Shown here: in pieces, positions 22,969-34,496 of the stretch
Position numbering within the stretch: the first letter of the stretch is position 1
Layout of the letters: every line of letters starts with the position of its first letter
Assembly: GCF_001039355.2 (NCBI RefSeq)
Contig: NW_019774147.1
Coordinates: 203,111-266,289 of the forward strand
DNA length: 63,179 nucleotides
Direction: 5' to 3'
Origin: Lingula anatina
Lineage: Eukaryota; Brachiopoda; Lingulata; Lingulida; Lingulidae
The notes under the pieces: model-generated
Databases searched by the model: none
What the model was told of the DNA's origin: nothing
What the model saw: only the letters and a program-made list of their open reading frames with translations
Made by a program: the position numbers and the translations under genes

Positions 22969-23094
22969 GCCCCTTTTGCTGAGAAAAGGTCCACTCTGGG
23001 TAAGATTTGAGCTAGGTACATGAAGTTTTTATGGGAAAAGGTCCACTTTTTCAGAAAAAGAACCCCCCTTTTGAAATTGCTGGCTACGGGCCTG
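22969..23094. mobile_element. Dispersed repeat ending GGCTACGGGCCTG
   Basis: Similar, in reverse orientation, to 25604-25731. Shared blocks include CCAGCAATTTCAAAAG, GGTTCTTTTTCTGAAAAAG and an AAAAGGTCCACT repeat. It lies exactly where the paired blocks stop matching (about 22965 against 18530). Confidence 0.65.
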
Positions 23095-24228
23095 TGTAAT
23101 ATAACTGGTGGATTTTGGATGATACCGAATATAAGTTCAACTTTTAGAAGATTCATCATTAAGCTGACCACGGATATGACGAATAGGATAGCAAGAAGGT
23201 GTAAGAATCCTAGAACGATCAACTGTTCTTAAGATTATTTTCTGACAACTCAGGATAACTGCAACAAACCACATCGAACAAAGGTGCCTCACCGTTATTT
23301 AGAATTTAGCTTGATACAAACGGGCATTATTTGCATATGTTCCCAAAGTTTGTGTCAGTAAGCCCCTAGTTCAATAAATATACCATTCTAAGCAAGGCTT
23401 TTTTTTCAGCGAGCCCTCCAGCTGCCAATTGGACGGCCGCTGTCATCACAGTCGGCTTACGATTAAAAAAGTCTTGACTTGTCGGGGCAGCCGTGGACGT
23501 CGTATGAAAATCCATTGCAGTAATAATTTGACGTATGAATATTATACTACTTTGTAGTGCACGCTGTTTTTCAGTCACGACGTAACTACTACCTAAAGCT
23601 TACAAAACACAATAAAATGTTTCCACTAACTTTAAAATACATAATGCACAAGTGACAAGAATGATCCACATTCGGTACAAAACACGTGTCGGCCCTAAAT
23701 GAAATATCACCTAACTTGCCGCCAAATTATGAAAGGGGACACCTTTGGGATCTTTATACGTATGGCACCTGACAAAGCTAATACATAAGAAAGGCAATTT
23801 TTATATCTTCGGCGAGAGATTGTTCGCAAGCCGAAAGATATGAGAAGGCAATATTCATATTTGTTCAAGAGACTTCGTAACCGAGGATCGGGAACAAGAG
23901 ATGGATGGCCTGTACCCCAATACCGGAAAAAGTGTTGGTTCTGGGTGAAATAATTTACTGGAACTTAATTATACTGTGGGAATATTTTAAACTTTAAGTA
24001 ACGATTTTATAAACTGTGAAAACTAAGCTATTATATTTGGCACATATAATTTAAACTGCCCTTCATCTTTTGCGTAAGGCGATCTACATTTAGCTATACC
24101 TGGGAATTTTGAAATTCTGTGCGTACAATTTTAAAAGGTCTGGTTACGCCCCTGTAAATGACAATTTACCTATATACCTACCAGTGGTTAAAGTTATTCC
24201 ATGTTTTTATCTTAAAAGTTTGGTTGTG

Positions 24229-24229
<1 letters not shown>
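23095..24229. other. Intergenic, possible upstream region of PCED1 B
   Basis: No gene recognised. A locally CpG-richer patch near 23400-23560 may be a promoter or 5'-UTR exon of the minus-strand PCED1 gene, but no splice pair supports it. A fragment reading TTACGCCCCTG near 24143 looks like a transposon end. Confidence 0.3.

Positions 24230-24264
<35 letters not shown>
24230..24264. repeat. AAT trinucleotide microsatellite
   Basis: About eleven uninterrupted ATA/AAT units. Confidence 0.95.
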
Positions 24265-24449
24265 CTCTTATCTGGGGGTATAGCTATCTAATACTATGTA
24301 GTTCAACATGATCTGATGGCAAGCACAGATTCCAGAATGATTGCAATAACTCCTGTTTTGGTGGTAAAATAGAATTTATTATATTTCTGCAAGTTGTTCA
24401 CAATGTTTTAACTGTGAAATATAAATCTTATAGAAACAGTTGTTATTCC

Positions 24450-24705
24450 TTTATATTAAGGATTCTTTTGAATTCCATATGATAAAAGAAATAATTGAAA
24501 TTAATTAATATATATATTAAACATTTAACAAATGTCTAATATATTGTAAATATTTTCGAGAATTTTGTGCCAATCTATAAGTGACAAGTTTGAAAATTGG
24601 TGACAGAATTCAAACAGCAGTAGTATGCTAATGTGACCCAAGTCGTCAAACCAATAAGGATAGAAACTGAAAGCACGGATTCTAGGACAATTCCCCCCCC
24701 CCCCA
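24450..24705. repeat. ~255-bp repeat, copy 1, ending at a contig join
   Basis: Nearly identical to 26732-26987, including ATTAATATATATATTAAAC and TTCTAGGACAATTCCCC. It ends in a run of C directly before the N at 24706, so assembly broke within the C-tract end of the transposon that is better seen at 26967-28026. Confidence 0.8.
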
Positions 24706-24706
24706 N
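24706..24706. other. Single-N contig join
   Basis: Follows a run of about 12 C. The sequence to the left recurs 2.3 kb downstream, at 26732-26987. Confidence 0.75.
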
Positions 24707-24742
24707 GCCGGCAGAACATACGGGTCGGGACTAAAACCATGT

Positions 24743-24770
24743 GTACCGCCAGCGCCTACGCTGGTGGTAC
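24743..24770. repeat. Short inverted repeat GTACCGCCAGCG / CGCTGGTGGTAC
   Basis: 12-base arms with one mismatch around a four-base loop. The right arm CGCTGGTGGTAC recurs exactly at 48269-48280, just after another contig join. It may be a fragment of a small inverted-repeat element that breaks assemblies. Confidence 0.5.
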
Positions 24771-24860
24771 AATGATTGGTTCATTTCCCCCAGCTTCCAG
24801 TTTTTAAGCCAATCAATGCTTCGCTCATATTTTACACTGCATGTGTCAAATTAATGCAAC
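24771..24860 (+). promoter_or_regulatory. Possible CCAAT-type promoter before the 131-aa ORF
   Basis: An inverted CCAAT (ATTGG near 24775) and a direct CCAAT (near 24818) lie within 90 bases of an ATGGCGG start context. This is suggestive of a housekeeping-type promoter but not proof of one. Confidence 0.3.
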
Positions 24861-25256
24861 ATGGCGGGAGACACATACTGGAGTAGCTGTCTCTACTTAA
24901 GCAGGAAATTGACCACTGTTGTGTGGCTCAGTATTATAGTGAAGGAAGGACCAAAGATATTATGCAAAAAGGTCTGTCCGGCCAGTGTTACAGACGTTTT
25001 AGGCCATTTTATTGACTGCTTTCTGTCAGAAATGAAAATATCAACTGCAACACTTGTCACGTGTGGAAGGTTTCAGGGAGCAAAAATAGGTTCTGAACTG
25101 AATGTAAGAACGCCGGTCACTACGGTGGTAGACATTGACATTAAATGCATTCAGATAACAGTTGGCAGTGAACACCAAAAGAGGCAGGCTCAACTAAAGT
25201 CTCCAAGAACATCCAAATACAGAGCGCATTGGATTTTTAATGCAGCACTCGCATAG
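24861..25256 (+). CDS. Unassigned 131-aa open reading frame
   Basis: A single open frame from ATGGCGG in a good initiation context, preceded by CCAAT boxes. The product is a mixed, non-repetitive protein with five cysteines and segments such as LVTCGRFQGAKIG and VTTVVDIDIKCIQI that look like beta strands. I do not recognise a family. An AATAAA occurs near 26528. It lies between contig joins and transposons and has no neighbour suggesting a role. It could be the first exon of a larger gene, a transposon-derived frame, or chance. The length is notable for 36-38% GC DNA but not decisive. Confidence 0.35.
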   Translation: MAGDTYWSSCLYLSRKLTTVVWLSIIVKEGPKILCKKVCPASVTDVLGHFIDCFLSEMKISTATLVTCGRFQGAKIGSELNVRTPVTTVVDIDIKCIQITVGSEHQKRQAQLKSPRTSKYRAHWIFNAALA

Positions 25257-26731
25257 GCCTACTTCTGAAAGTCTCCAGAAATGATGTGAGTATTTTTTTT
25301 CGTTTTATCAGTCTAGAGTGTCATAGTTTTTTAAGGTGAATATATTTTAGGCATTGATATGTTGGTAAATAAATGTCCTTTTTTGCACTTTCACAAAAAC
25401 ATATGTTAAATGCTAATTGCTTGCTCACAACAGCAGATGTTTCTATACTGAAGCAACGTGTCTTTGACATTTTTTAAAATTAAATTAAGGCAGGTAATAG
25501 CTGTAAACTATCATGTGCTTTGGATAATGAGCCTGTCAACATGAATTCATAGTTCAATTAAGTTTTCCGCCAAGTTTTTAAGTATATAGATATTAAGTTT
25601 AACCAGGCCAGTAGCCAGCAATTTCAAAAGAGGGTTCTTTTTCTGAAAAAGTGAACCATTGACCATAAAACCTTCATGCACCTAGATCAATTTTGATCCA
25701 GAGCAGACTTTTTCCTGATAAAAAGGGTGGATCATTCAATAATATTAAATAAGTTGTTGCTGCCATTTAGATTTAATAAAAATTAAGACCATAACAGGCC
25801 ATATTACCCTTGCTGGTTTTTGTATTTTCAGCAATCTTGCTAAGCAATTGTTTGCTGTCTTTTGAATTATACAATTCCCATGCAGCTAAGAGAAGGCACA
25901 CATCCAACTCAGTAAATTTATCTGAAACATATTTTTTTTCAGTGAATCCCTAAGTAAAGCAAGGCAGACAATGTATATTCCATCTCGCAAGTAGTGGAAA
26001 ACTTCAATCTTTGTCTTCGGGCTGGACAGGCCAAAAATCTTGGAAAACACATAGCAGAGACACTGACAGAGGAGCTATGGTATAGAAGCCCATATGCAGA
26101 GAGAGACTGGCTAGCTTAGTGCAGCTGCCATAGTGACCATTTTTGGAAGGCCATTTAACAAGATGATTCTCAAACTTATTGAAAGATTCAAAGGTCTGAA
26201 ATATAGCCTGATTGGATTCTTTTTATGGAAGTAATGCTGTTTTTGTGAAATGGTCATTTTTCATATACATGTATTGGTGTTTTCAGTGTGGGACTTGGAA
26301 CTCACATGGGCATGAAGCCATATTGTTTCTGGATAGCCATGTTACATGAAGTAGATAATTTAAATTTGATGATTTTCCACTTAATCATTAAATCATACAT
26401 AATATTGCATCAAGATTGACAAAAACTGTTTTGTGCACTGCCATCATGAATGCATAGAAAGGCAAACTTTTTTTTTTTGTTTTGTAATTTACAAGAATGA
26501 TTCGTTGAATTGACATTCATTTAGACAAATAAAACATTGAAAAATAATTGCTGTTTTTATCCAAAAATTGCTATACTGTGTTAAAACCAGTATTTACCAT
26601 TGTCTAATGTAGATTTGAAAATGAGTGACCAAAAGTCATTATTTTGAAAAATATTTTTTATTTTTTTCCCCCCTCCGACCTCTGACAAAAATAAAAATCG
26701 TTCGAGAAACAGGTAATAAAAAAAAAACTGC
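25257..26731. other. Intergenic region
   Basis: No further gene found. Contains the repeat fragment at 25604-25731; an AATAAA near 26528 could be the 3' end of a transcript from the ORF at 24861. Confidence 0.4.
25604..25731. mobile_element. Dispersed repeat beginning CAGGCCAGTAGCCAGCAA
   Basis: Reverse-orientation relative of 22969-23094; diverged and lacking a clear second terminus. Confidence 0.6.
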
Positions 26732-26966
26732 CTTATATTAAGGATTCTTTTGAATACCATATGATAAAAGAAATCATTAAAATTAATTAATATATATATT
26801 AAACATTTAACAAATGTCAAATATATTGTAAATATTTTCGAGAGTTTTGTGCCAATCTATAAGTGACAAGTTTGAAAATTGGTGACAGAATTCAAACAGC
26901 AGTAGTATGCTAATGTGACCCAAGTCATCAAACCAAATAGAATAGAAACTGAAAGCACAGATTCTA
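26732..26966. repeat. ~255-bp repeat, copy 2, flanking the C-tract transposon
   Basis: Partner of 24450-24705. It leads directly into the iterated GGACAATTCCCCCC end, so it is either the flank of the same locus assembled twice or part of the element. Confidence 0.8.
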
Positions 26967-28026
26967 GGACAATTCCCCCCCGGACTATTCCCCCCGGACA
27001 ATTCCCCCCCAAGAAATATATATTTATATACAAATATTAAGTAGAAAGTGTAAAGTTAAAAACATTTCTTCCTTTTTATTGATATTTTTAGTGTGAAAAT
27101 ACAACTTCATCATGAAACAAATTATTTTATAACAAATTCCTTTTTCATTGAGTACAAGTACAGAAAGATTTATTAAATATCTAATCAAAGTATAACCACC
27201 TATTCTTCAGGTAAAGGTGGGATAAACAGATGAACAGGTTAACAGATATTTTATGAATATTTTTAGTGTGGTGGGTGGTGGGTAGTTGTCAAGCAAGTAA
27301 AAGTGACAAATAGTCAAAGGGATACCTGGATAAGCGAGAAAATCTGTTTACCCCGCATCTATCTAGAGGTGACCTTGATTCAAGACTTACTCAATGGGGG
27401 GGGGNNNNNNNNNNNNNNNNNNNNNNNNNNNNNNNNNNNNNNNNNNNNNNNNNNNNNNNNNNNNNNNNNNNNNNNNNNNNNNNNNNNNNNNNNNNNNNNN
27501 NNNNNNNNNNNNNNNNNNNNNNNNNNNNNNNNNNNNNNNNNNNNNNNNNNNNNNNNNNNNNNNNNNNNNNNNNNNNNNNNNNNNNNNNNNNNNNNNNNNN
27601 NNNNNNNNNNNNNNNNNNNNNNNNNNNNNNNNNNNNNNNNNNNNNNNNNNNNNNNNNNNNNNNNNNNNNNNNNNNNNNNNNNNNNNNNNNNNNNNNNNNN
27701 NNNNNNNNNNNNNNNNNNNNNNNNNNNNNNNNNNNNNNNNNNNNNNNNNNNNNNNNNNNNNNNNNNNNNNNNNNNNNNNNNNNNNNNNNNNNNNNNNNNN
27801 NNNNNNNNNNNNNNNNNNNNNNNNNNNNNNNNNNNNNNNNNNNNNNNNNNNNNNNNNNNNNNNNNNNNNNNNNNNNNNNNNNNNNNNNNNNNNNNNNNNN
27901 NNNNNNNNNNNNNNNNNNNNNNNNNNNNNNNNNNNNNNNNNNNNNNNNNNNNNNNNNNNNNNNNNNNNNNNNNNNNNNNNNNNGGGGGGGAATTGTCCAG
28001 GGGGAATAGTCAGGGGGGGATTGTCC
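26967..28026. mobile_element. Transposon with inverted ends of iterated GGACAATTCCCCCC units
   Basis: The left end (26967-27010) carries three units of about 14-15 bp: GGACAATTCCCCCC, GGACTATTCCCCCC and GGACAATTCCCCCC. The right end (27984-28026) carries the same three-unit array inverted (GGGGGGAATTGTCC, GGGGGAATAGTC, GGGGGATTGTCC). In both, the middle unit has TAT/ATA in place of AAT/ATT. The roughly 400 bp of visible interior is AT-rich with no coding signal, and a 579-base gap (27405-27983) hides the rest. Confidence 0.7.
27405..27983. other. Assembly gap (N)
   Basis: 579 N flanked on both sides by G runs; sits inside the C-tract transposon. Confidence 1.
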
Positions 28027-30186
28027 TGATACCGAAAGCACCGTACACAAATGAACATTCCATTGGATGCATTCTGCATTATAACACAAATATATTAACA
28101 ATATATATATTCATTCAAATTACCTAGTAATTTCACATTTGCCCCTATGATTCTTCTCAATCTTATTTTTACAATACTCGGTTAATAACTTAAAGCATGT
28201 GCCAACAAAATATTGCTGAGTCAGCGTGTTTAGTTCTTAATCTGTGGAGTGACATACTTTCTAAATGGGGAATTCCCTTAGCATCAAAATTCAATCCTGT
28301 AGAACCAAATCAGTGCACTTGAGCATTGGTAGTAAAAAAAAAAAGTACATTCTCACTTCACTTAACTAAGATCCAAGGTCGTATTCTGAATGGATATCTT
28401 CTCATTTAAAATGATGGCAATAAATAAGAAAAACAAAATACCCCTACCCCTGCATGTGCAACTTTTGTTATAACAAGGCTTTCTAAGGTACTCTCTACAG
28501 GGACATGCAAATAAAAAAAAATTACTTTGGAGAAAAAAAAATTCTCCTTGTCACAAATCATTGTGAGACCCATCCCTGCACTATTGGATTAGATGTTTTA
28601 TTCCATCTTAAATGTTACATGATTCCAAATGACCTGTCATTCACTTAGAACACCATGGTTTCCTGTAAATTTCAGTGGGAATTATTCATGTCATGTACTT
28701 ATGTGAAGAGTTTATAGCTTATTAGGTCTAAACAGGGAATAATTAGTAGCTTTGAAGGATATGTACACATAGCTAGGATATATGACTAAATAGTAAAATT
28801 TCAAACAAATGCGTTTAGTAATCCTTTAACTTAAAAAAATAATTTAGCATATTTTTCTTTTAGATAACGAGTCCTGGATGAAAAATGGGAAATGGGGAGA
28901 AAGAGAGACAACAAGTAATGGCAACTGACTTCCGGGGGGGGGGGGGGGGGGGCTCTCTTGATGGCGCAACGGGCACGCACTTACTGTTACACGTGTCTGG
29001 GTGTTTTTAGAAATGGCAAAACCGACAAATTTTAAACTTCAGAGAAGACTTTAAACTAAACCAGCCGAGCTAAATGAGCATCGCCGAAAAGATTTTAGCA
29101 CCATTAAAGATATGGAATATGAAGTCCCTCAACTTTAAGTTAAACACTGAAATCATATAAAAGCCAAAGAAGAGGAATAAAATAGCAACTGCGAGAGATA
29201 GGAAACGCACTCATTAGGCTTGGAAAATGAAGTACCCACACATGACACGTAAAGGACTCCGATTTACCTCTTGAAAAAACCCAATACTTTCGAAACCAAC
29301 TGTTGTCTTGTTTAATGTAACTCTGACATGTTTAACAATAAACGAAATACATGAAAACATAAATCCCGTTTACCTGGAGAGTCCTAGAGCTTTCTTTCCT
29401 TGCAACCTCGTCTTGTCAAGCACTTTGAACATCAGCCCCTCTCTTCGAATCATGGACGAGTCCAACAAGATATGGTTGATTCAAGCTCCATTATTTTGAC
29501 AGTTTTCTTTTTGAGTATTTAGTTGGTCAATCAGTTTGATTTAATCTATTGTCTACTTTCTTTCCAGGATTCTTTTTTTAAATGTAAATGCTTAATTTAT
29601 TTATGAAAACACGTCCGTACATTTGATGAAAAAGAATGTTACTACCTCTGTCCAAAGTGATCCCGTCCATCTTTGAATATTGTTGACACTGACAGCTCAT
29701 GAAGCCCTGATGAAGGGAGTTGCATATCACGACTAACAACTTGTTTAAAGTGGAGGCGTAAAACAATAATTTACAGATCAACAAGAACACTCTAACTGGA
29801 TCATTTTCGGTAAGGATGCAAGGTATCTAGATTTACTACAGTGCAGCCAGCAAAACCTTTGCAAAACTTTTGAATCGTCTTGGCGGGTACGTGCACGTGG
29901 CGCATAAATACTTCGTTTTTTTCTCGCTTTCTATGACTGTGGGTTGATAAGATCTAATTTTGTATAGTTAAAGAGAAGTCAGCAATGTCCGATAAATAGA
30001 TCACACACACAAAAAGGAATTTTATCTGTATTTGCGCAACTGTTCATCTTCGAGCCTCTGTGCTCTCCTCGTTTATTTCTTTTTAAACTTGTGATTGTTT
30101 GAAGTTGAATGGAGAGTTGAGAAGAATCAACGGCGAATATGTCATTTAATTACTTAAAAAAGATCATCTGCTTTTTTTAGGTTGAC
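28027..30186. other. Intergenic and 5' flank of PCED1 gene C
   Basis: No gene found. A pure run of 19 G at 28934-28952 is a strong polymerase or assembly obstacle. The AG at 30179-30180 just before the PCED1 C start codon suggests that an untranslated first exon lies somewhere in this region. Confidence 0.5.
28934..28952. repeat. Poly(G) run of 19
   Basis: Uninterrupted G19, able to form a G-quadruplex. Confidence 0.9.
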
Positions 30187-32558
30187 ATGGCCACTGTATG
30201 TGAAATTTTCTTGACTGAAGATGTCCAGCATCTGCTTTCTAACAAGTTTGTTGTGATCATCGGAGACTCTGGTAATCGTGATAAACCGTCAGTCATTGCA
30301 GCTCTTTGTAGTTTATGAGTCGACTTAGCAATAACAGAAATGTAGCATTTGGTCGTTTGTACACTTGTGCAGTTTGGACGGTCACTTCAAAGCTTACAGA
30401 GATGATCCAATAACAAGTTTGGCACATCGCAGACTAGAAGAGTGATTAATTGAAGCCAGTCTCCTGGATTGCAGACTAATGTTTGTTGTGATAGTAATTG
30501 AAGAGGATTTCCTCTTTAAAGCTCCTTTAAGTCGTAAATAGTGGGTTTAAAATCCAGTTGAAGTCTGCCAACTCTTTATTTGAGTTGACAAAATTTTAAA
30601 GAATGGATGGTACATGATTCTTAGTGAAATAAAAAATGTACATGTGAGTAATGTATGATAAAATTTCCTACCTCAGTATTTGTGTTAAATCAAGCTTTTA
30701 TATTCAGTGTTTCTATTTCAGTCCAAAGAGCTATATATAAAGATTTGGTTTTGTTGCTACAAGACCCAAGATACCTTCAGGAATGGCAGCTGAGAAAAAA
30801 AGTAAAAATTCCTACCTTGTATGGCCTCTGTCCCCATACTTCAAACACATCTCCAGCTCATGTCTTTCTAGTTTTCATTTTCATTCTCAGACCTTTATTA
30901 TAAAGTAAATATGTAAAATAAATGTTATTGGATATTTTGATACTCGGTGAAAGTGGAATTCTTAAATGATTAAATAGGCACTGGCATCTCTACATGTTGT
31001 GAGGTGATTCTTAGCTATGTTTATAGTAAGTATAAGTGACCTGATCATGTGGCTGATGGTAGTTTCCATAAATCATCTTACACAGTAATATAATCTAAAT
31101 TTGTTGAATTTTTTTCTTAGGGTGAATTTAGTCATGTTGATGACAAACTGATTGAAGGTGGACAAAAAGCAGTGATGAATAACAAGACAAACTATAAAGA
31201 AGTTCGCCAATACCAAACAGACTACTTTCTGGTTAGATTCTACTTCACCACCCGTTGCTACAATGATTATGTTGAAAGTATTCTCAGAGATCTTGCAGAG
31301 GAACCCCAGCCTGATGTGGTCATTATGAACTCCTGCCTCTGGGATGTTACCAGGTGATTAATCTGCTGAATCCTCTTCTGTTTGGTCACAATAAAATTAT
31401 TATTTAATAAACTGCTGATTTCTTAAAAAGCTGCATGGAATTGAATATTACATTTAGTCATATCATCACAGGCTATATATTAGAGGGAGTGGAGTTTGTA
31501 CATGTAAAATGATTGGCTTGTGAATATGGCTTAAGTTTAAATGTCAGAATGTGTATGCATTGATATCTTGATCTTTTAAACCAAAACTGTTGGTAACCAT
31601 TAAAAGCAATGCTTTTAACAAAGGTCAAAGAGTAGCAGAAGATTACAAGAGCTTGTATGGGAACAAAAAAGCAGGTCCAAATTAAAAATGTCTTGCTTTG
31701 CAGCATACAAAATCTCATTGTCATAAATAATACACATTCCTCTTTCGTTACATCTTTTTTAGATATGGTCCATCTTCTGTGCCCAAGTATAAGGAAAATC
31801 TTATTGAGTTGTTCCACAAATTTAAGAAAATACTGCCTGATGATGCTCTGGTAATTTGGAACACAGCATTGCCAATAGCCAACAATGCTCGTGGTGGTTT
31901 CCTTATCCCAGAGGTCGAATTCATGAATGACACCCTACGTCTTGATATCATGGAGGCCAATTACTATGCTAGGCAAGTGGCAGGTCATTATGGCTTTGAT
32001 GTCCTAGATTTACACTACTATTTTCGCCGTCAGATCCATCGTCGAGCCAAAGATGGTGTGCACTGGGACATGACGGCTCACAGACGTATTACAAACCTAC
32101 TTCTCACCCACATTTCAGAAGCATGGGGTGTGGAACTGCCTGGACGGGTGCAGAAGTTGAAACTTGAGGCAGCAGCAGAGAAAAAGAATTCCCAGAGACA
32201 AAATGAGTCCCACAAGGATGCCTCTGACTCTGGCTCCAATAGCAAGAGATATGCAGATAATCGCCACCAAAGAAGCAGGAGTGACACCTACAACAGGTCA
32301 CATGATGGTGGGAGGAGAAGAACCCAAACATGGCAGCCACAGCAGAACAGTGTGCATCAGATTCCAGCCTTGATGGAGGTGGCATCACAGCAAACCGGAA
32401 ACAACATGCAGCATACAGTGCATTTCAGTCAAAATTACAATCGCACTTACAATAAAAATTATGGAGGCAGTAAGCGCTGGCAACCATATAGTAGTAACAG
32501 TTCCAATCGACATGCAAGTCATTATAGTAGGGAACAGCAGAGCAATTACAAAAGATAA
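30187..32558 (+). CDS. PCED1-like PC-esterase domain protein, gene C
   Basis: Exons 30187-30271 (ATG), 30722-30801, 31121-31353 and 31763-32558 (TAA) join in frame to 397 aa. Exon phases match genes A and B exactly, so they share one ancestor. The domain is closer to vertebrate PCED1A/B than A is: VVIIGDSVQRAIYKD (GDS at 26-28), NYKEVRQY, VIMNSCLWDV, ARGGFLIPE, and KDGVHWDMTAHRR (D230, H233). Nucleophile region and DxxH motif are both intact, so catalysis is plausible. The C-terminal 130 residues are Ser/Asn/Gln/Arg-rich and lack the long acidic tail of gene A. Family members are predicted intracellular GDSL-like esterases with no settled substrate. It is convergent with dynactin downstream. 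Confidence 0.9.
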
Positions 32559-34496
32559 ATTTGATGATTTAAACCATGATGATTTAAATAACTGCTCACA
32601 GGTTCCCAGGTAAAATATTTGATTGTAGGTATTTAGAAACTGAAAACCAAGATTGTTGATTAAACACCTAGAAAGTAATGGTAATGCACCATGTTAGTCT
32701 TGTTGCCATGACCTCTACAAGTCCATTGTAAACTATCTTATCAATTGGTACCTTGTTTTGCACTTCAATAGTCCTCAATTCTAGATTCACTTCTTTCCAT
32801 TTTTATGATTTCTGCATGTTAACCTTGATCTATTTTGCTGAACACCAAGAATAACCCACCCACATAATGACAGAAGATGTATGATTTTATCACCATAAAT
32901 AATTTTTGAAATGCATTCAAATGTGTAAATCATATATCACTGACATCTTATTGCAACACTGAAGGATTTAAAGTACAATTTTAATGTGCATTAAAAATTT
33001 TGATTAGAAAAAAAATGCCCAAACACAAATTTTTGTAGAGATTGATGTTACTCTTATCCAGGCTATGTGAAATTGCTTAATTTTCAGTGAGGTGTGGAAA
33101 TAGAACTACAAGAGTCATAAAATTTCTAAATGCTCATGCATGTAACCAATGTGGCTGGCATTGGTGTAAAGTATTCTGAGCAGATTAGTTCCTGGTAGTT
33201 TACAAATCTGTTATCCATTTTTAGCAGGATTTACACTTCTTTTGTGAATGTATGTGATTGTATGGTAATCACAACCATTTCTTGGAAATGGACTGCATGT
33301 AATAACCACAACTTGCTACACATACTGTTACTTTCAATAAAGGTAGGATGCTACATTAATGCATTAATGTTTTAGTTACTTATTTATGCCATTATCCTTT
33401 TTGCTTTTCTGAAACCATTGATGTGCCCAAGTTTAGTTTTTTACTTTTGTATTATACATTATGTGAATACATTTAACACTTAAATAAAGTATGAAAACAA
33501 CATAGAACCATGTTGTTTTGTTTGTCTATTCTTTTAGAATTTCTTTCAGAAATTTACATTAAAAAAATCCAAATGATTTGGCTAAAACTAAGTTAAAACA
33601 AAGACTTCAGAGTATAAGTTGGAAAGCAGTTTTATTTTTGGAAAGAAAATGCCATTTTAATGATGCCATATTGGGTCAGATATAATGACAGACTTGAAAG
33701 TTCATTGCAGCATGAAAGCTGACAGAATTTAACCAAAATGTGTTTATGGTAGTTTTCCCTGAACTTCTGTTGAAAATGGTATATTGCAAAACTGCAAAAA
33801 CTATGTTTTGGGTGTCACTTTCCTATTGTTTCTAAGAAAATATTTAATGCAGAGTTTCACCATTACCATGAAAATGGTTTTCATCACACATTGTTGACAA
33901 CCTCCTTTTGGGCCATCTCAAATGACCATGACTGGAAAACCAGAAATAGCCCAGATACAAACAATGTAGATAATTTGGTTATTAATTATTAAGATCTGGA
34001 TTGTTTAGACACTGGGTAGCTGTAAGTCCGCATGCATGTACATTGGTATCAGATCTTTTTACCATCATGTTAATATAATTCCGCCATCATCTATATCTGC
34101 ATGCTCTTTACAGCCCTACCAATCATACTACACAATAGTATGCAATATTTTAAGACTGCAACACATTTCACATATTTGTTTCGTAATAAAAGCTGAAGCT
34201 GAACATTTAATGGTAATGACATTTAACTTTCTATATCGATTTGTAAATCCAAAAAACACATAGGAATAAAGTCTGATACAACTTATAGGACTACTTTAAG
34301 ATATTTTTTTATGAAAACACTGAATAATGTTTTGTTTTTGAGCAGTGACATTATACCAACTTTTTTGCTAAATCTGTCTCCCATTTTTTAAATTTTCTGT
34401 TGCAAAAAAAGTTCACAATGACAGAAGCTTTGTTCTGTGTTAAATTACATAAATTAACTACGACATGCAATATCACTACTGAACAAGTCTACAATT
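32559..34496. other. 3' UTR of PCED1 C and convergent spacer to dynactin
   Basis: AATAAA hexamers at 33336-33341 and 33483-33488 (+) are candidate poly(A) signals for PCED1 C. The rest, up to 34496, would hold the 3' UTR of dynactin on the opposite strand. No other gene is seen. Confidence 0.5.
33483..33488 (+). terminator. Candidate poly(A) signal of PCED1 C
   Basis: AATAAA about 925 bases past the stop; an alternative AATAAA is at 33336-33341. Confidence 0.4.

Noticed and set aside
27303-28127. Open frames spanning the N gap
   Set aside because: Ns contribute no stops; the flanking residues show no coding signal.
29308-29499. 63-aa plus-strand frame upstream of PCED1 C
   Set aside because: No family resemblance and no splice or promoter support; length expected by chance.
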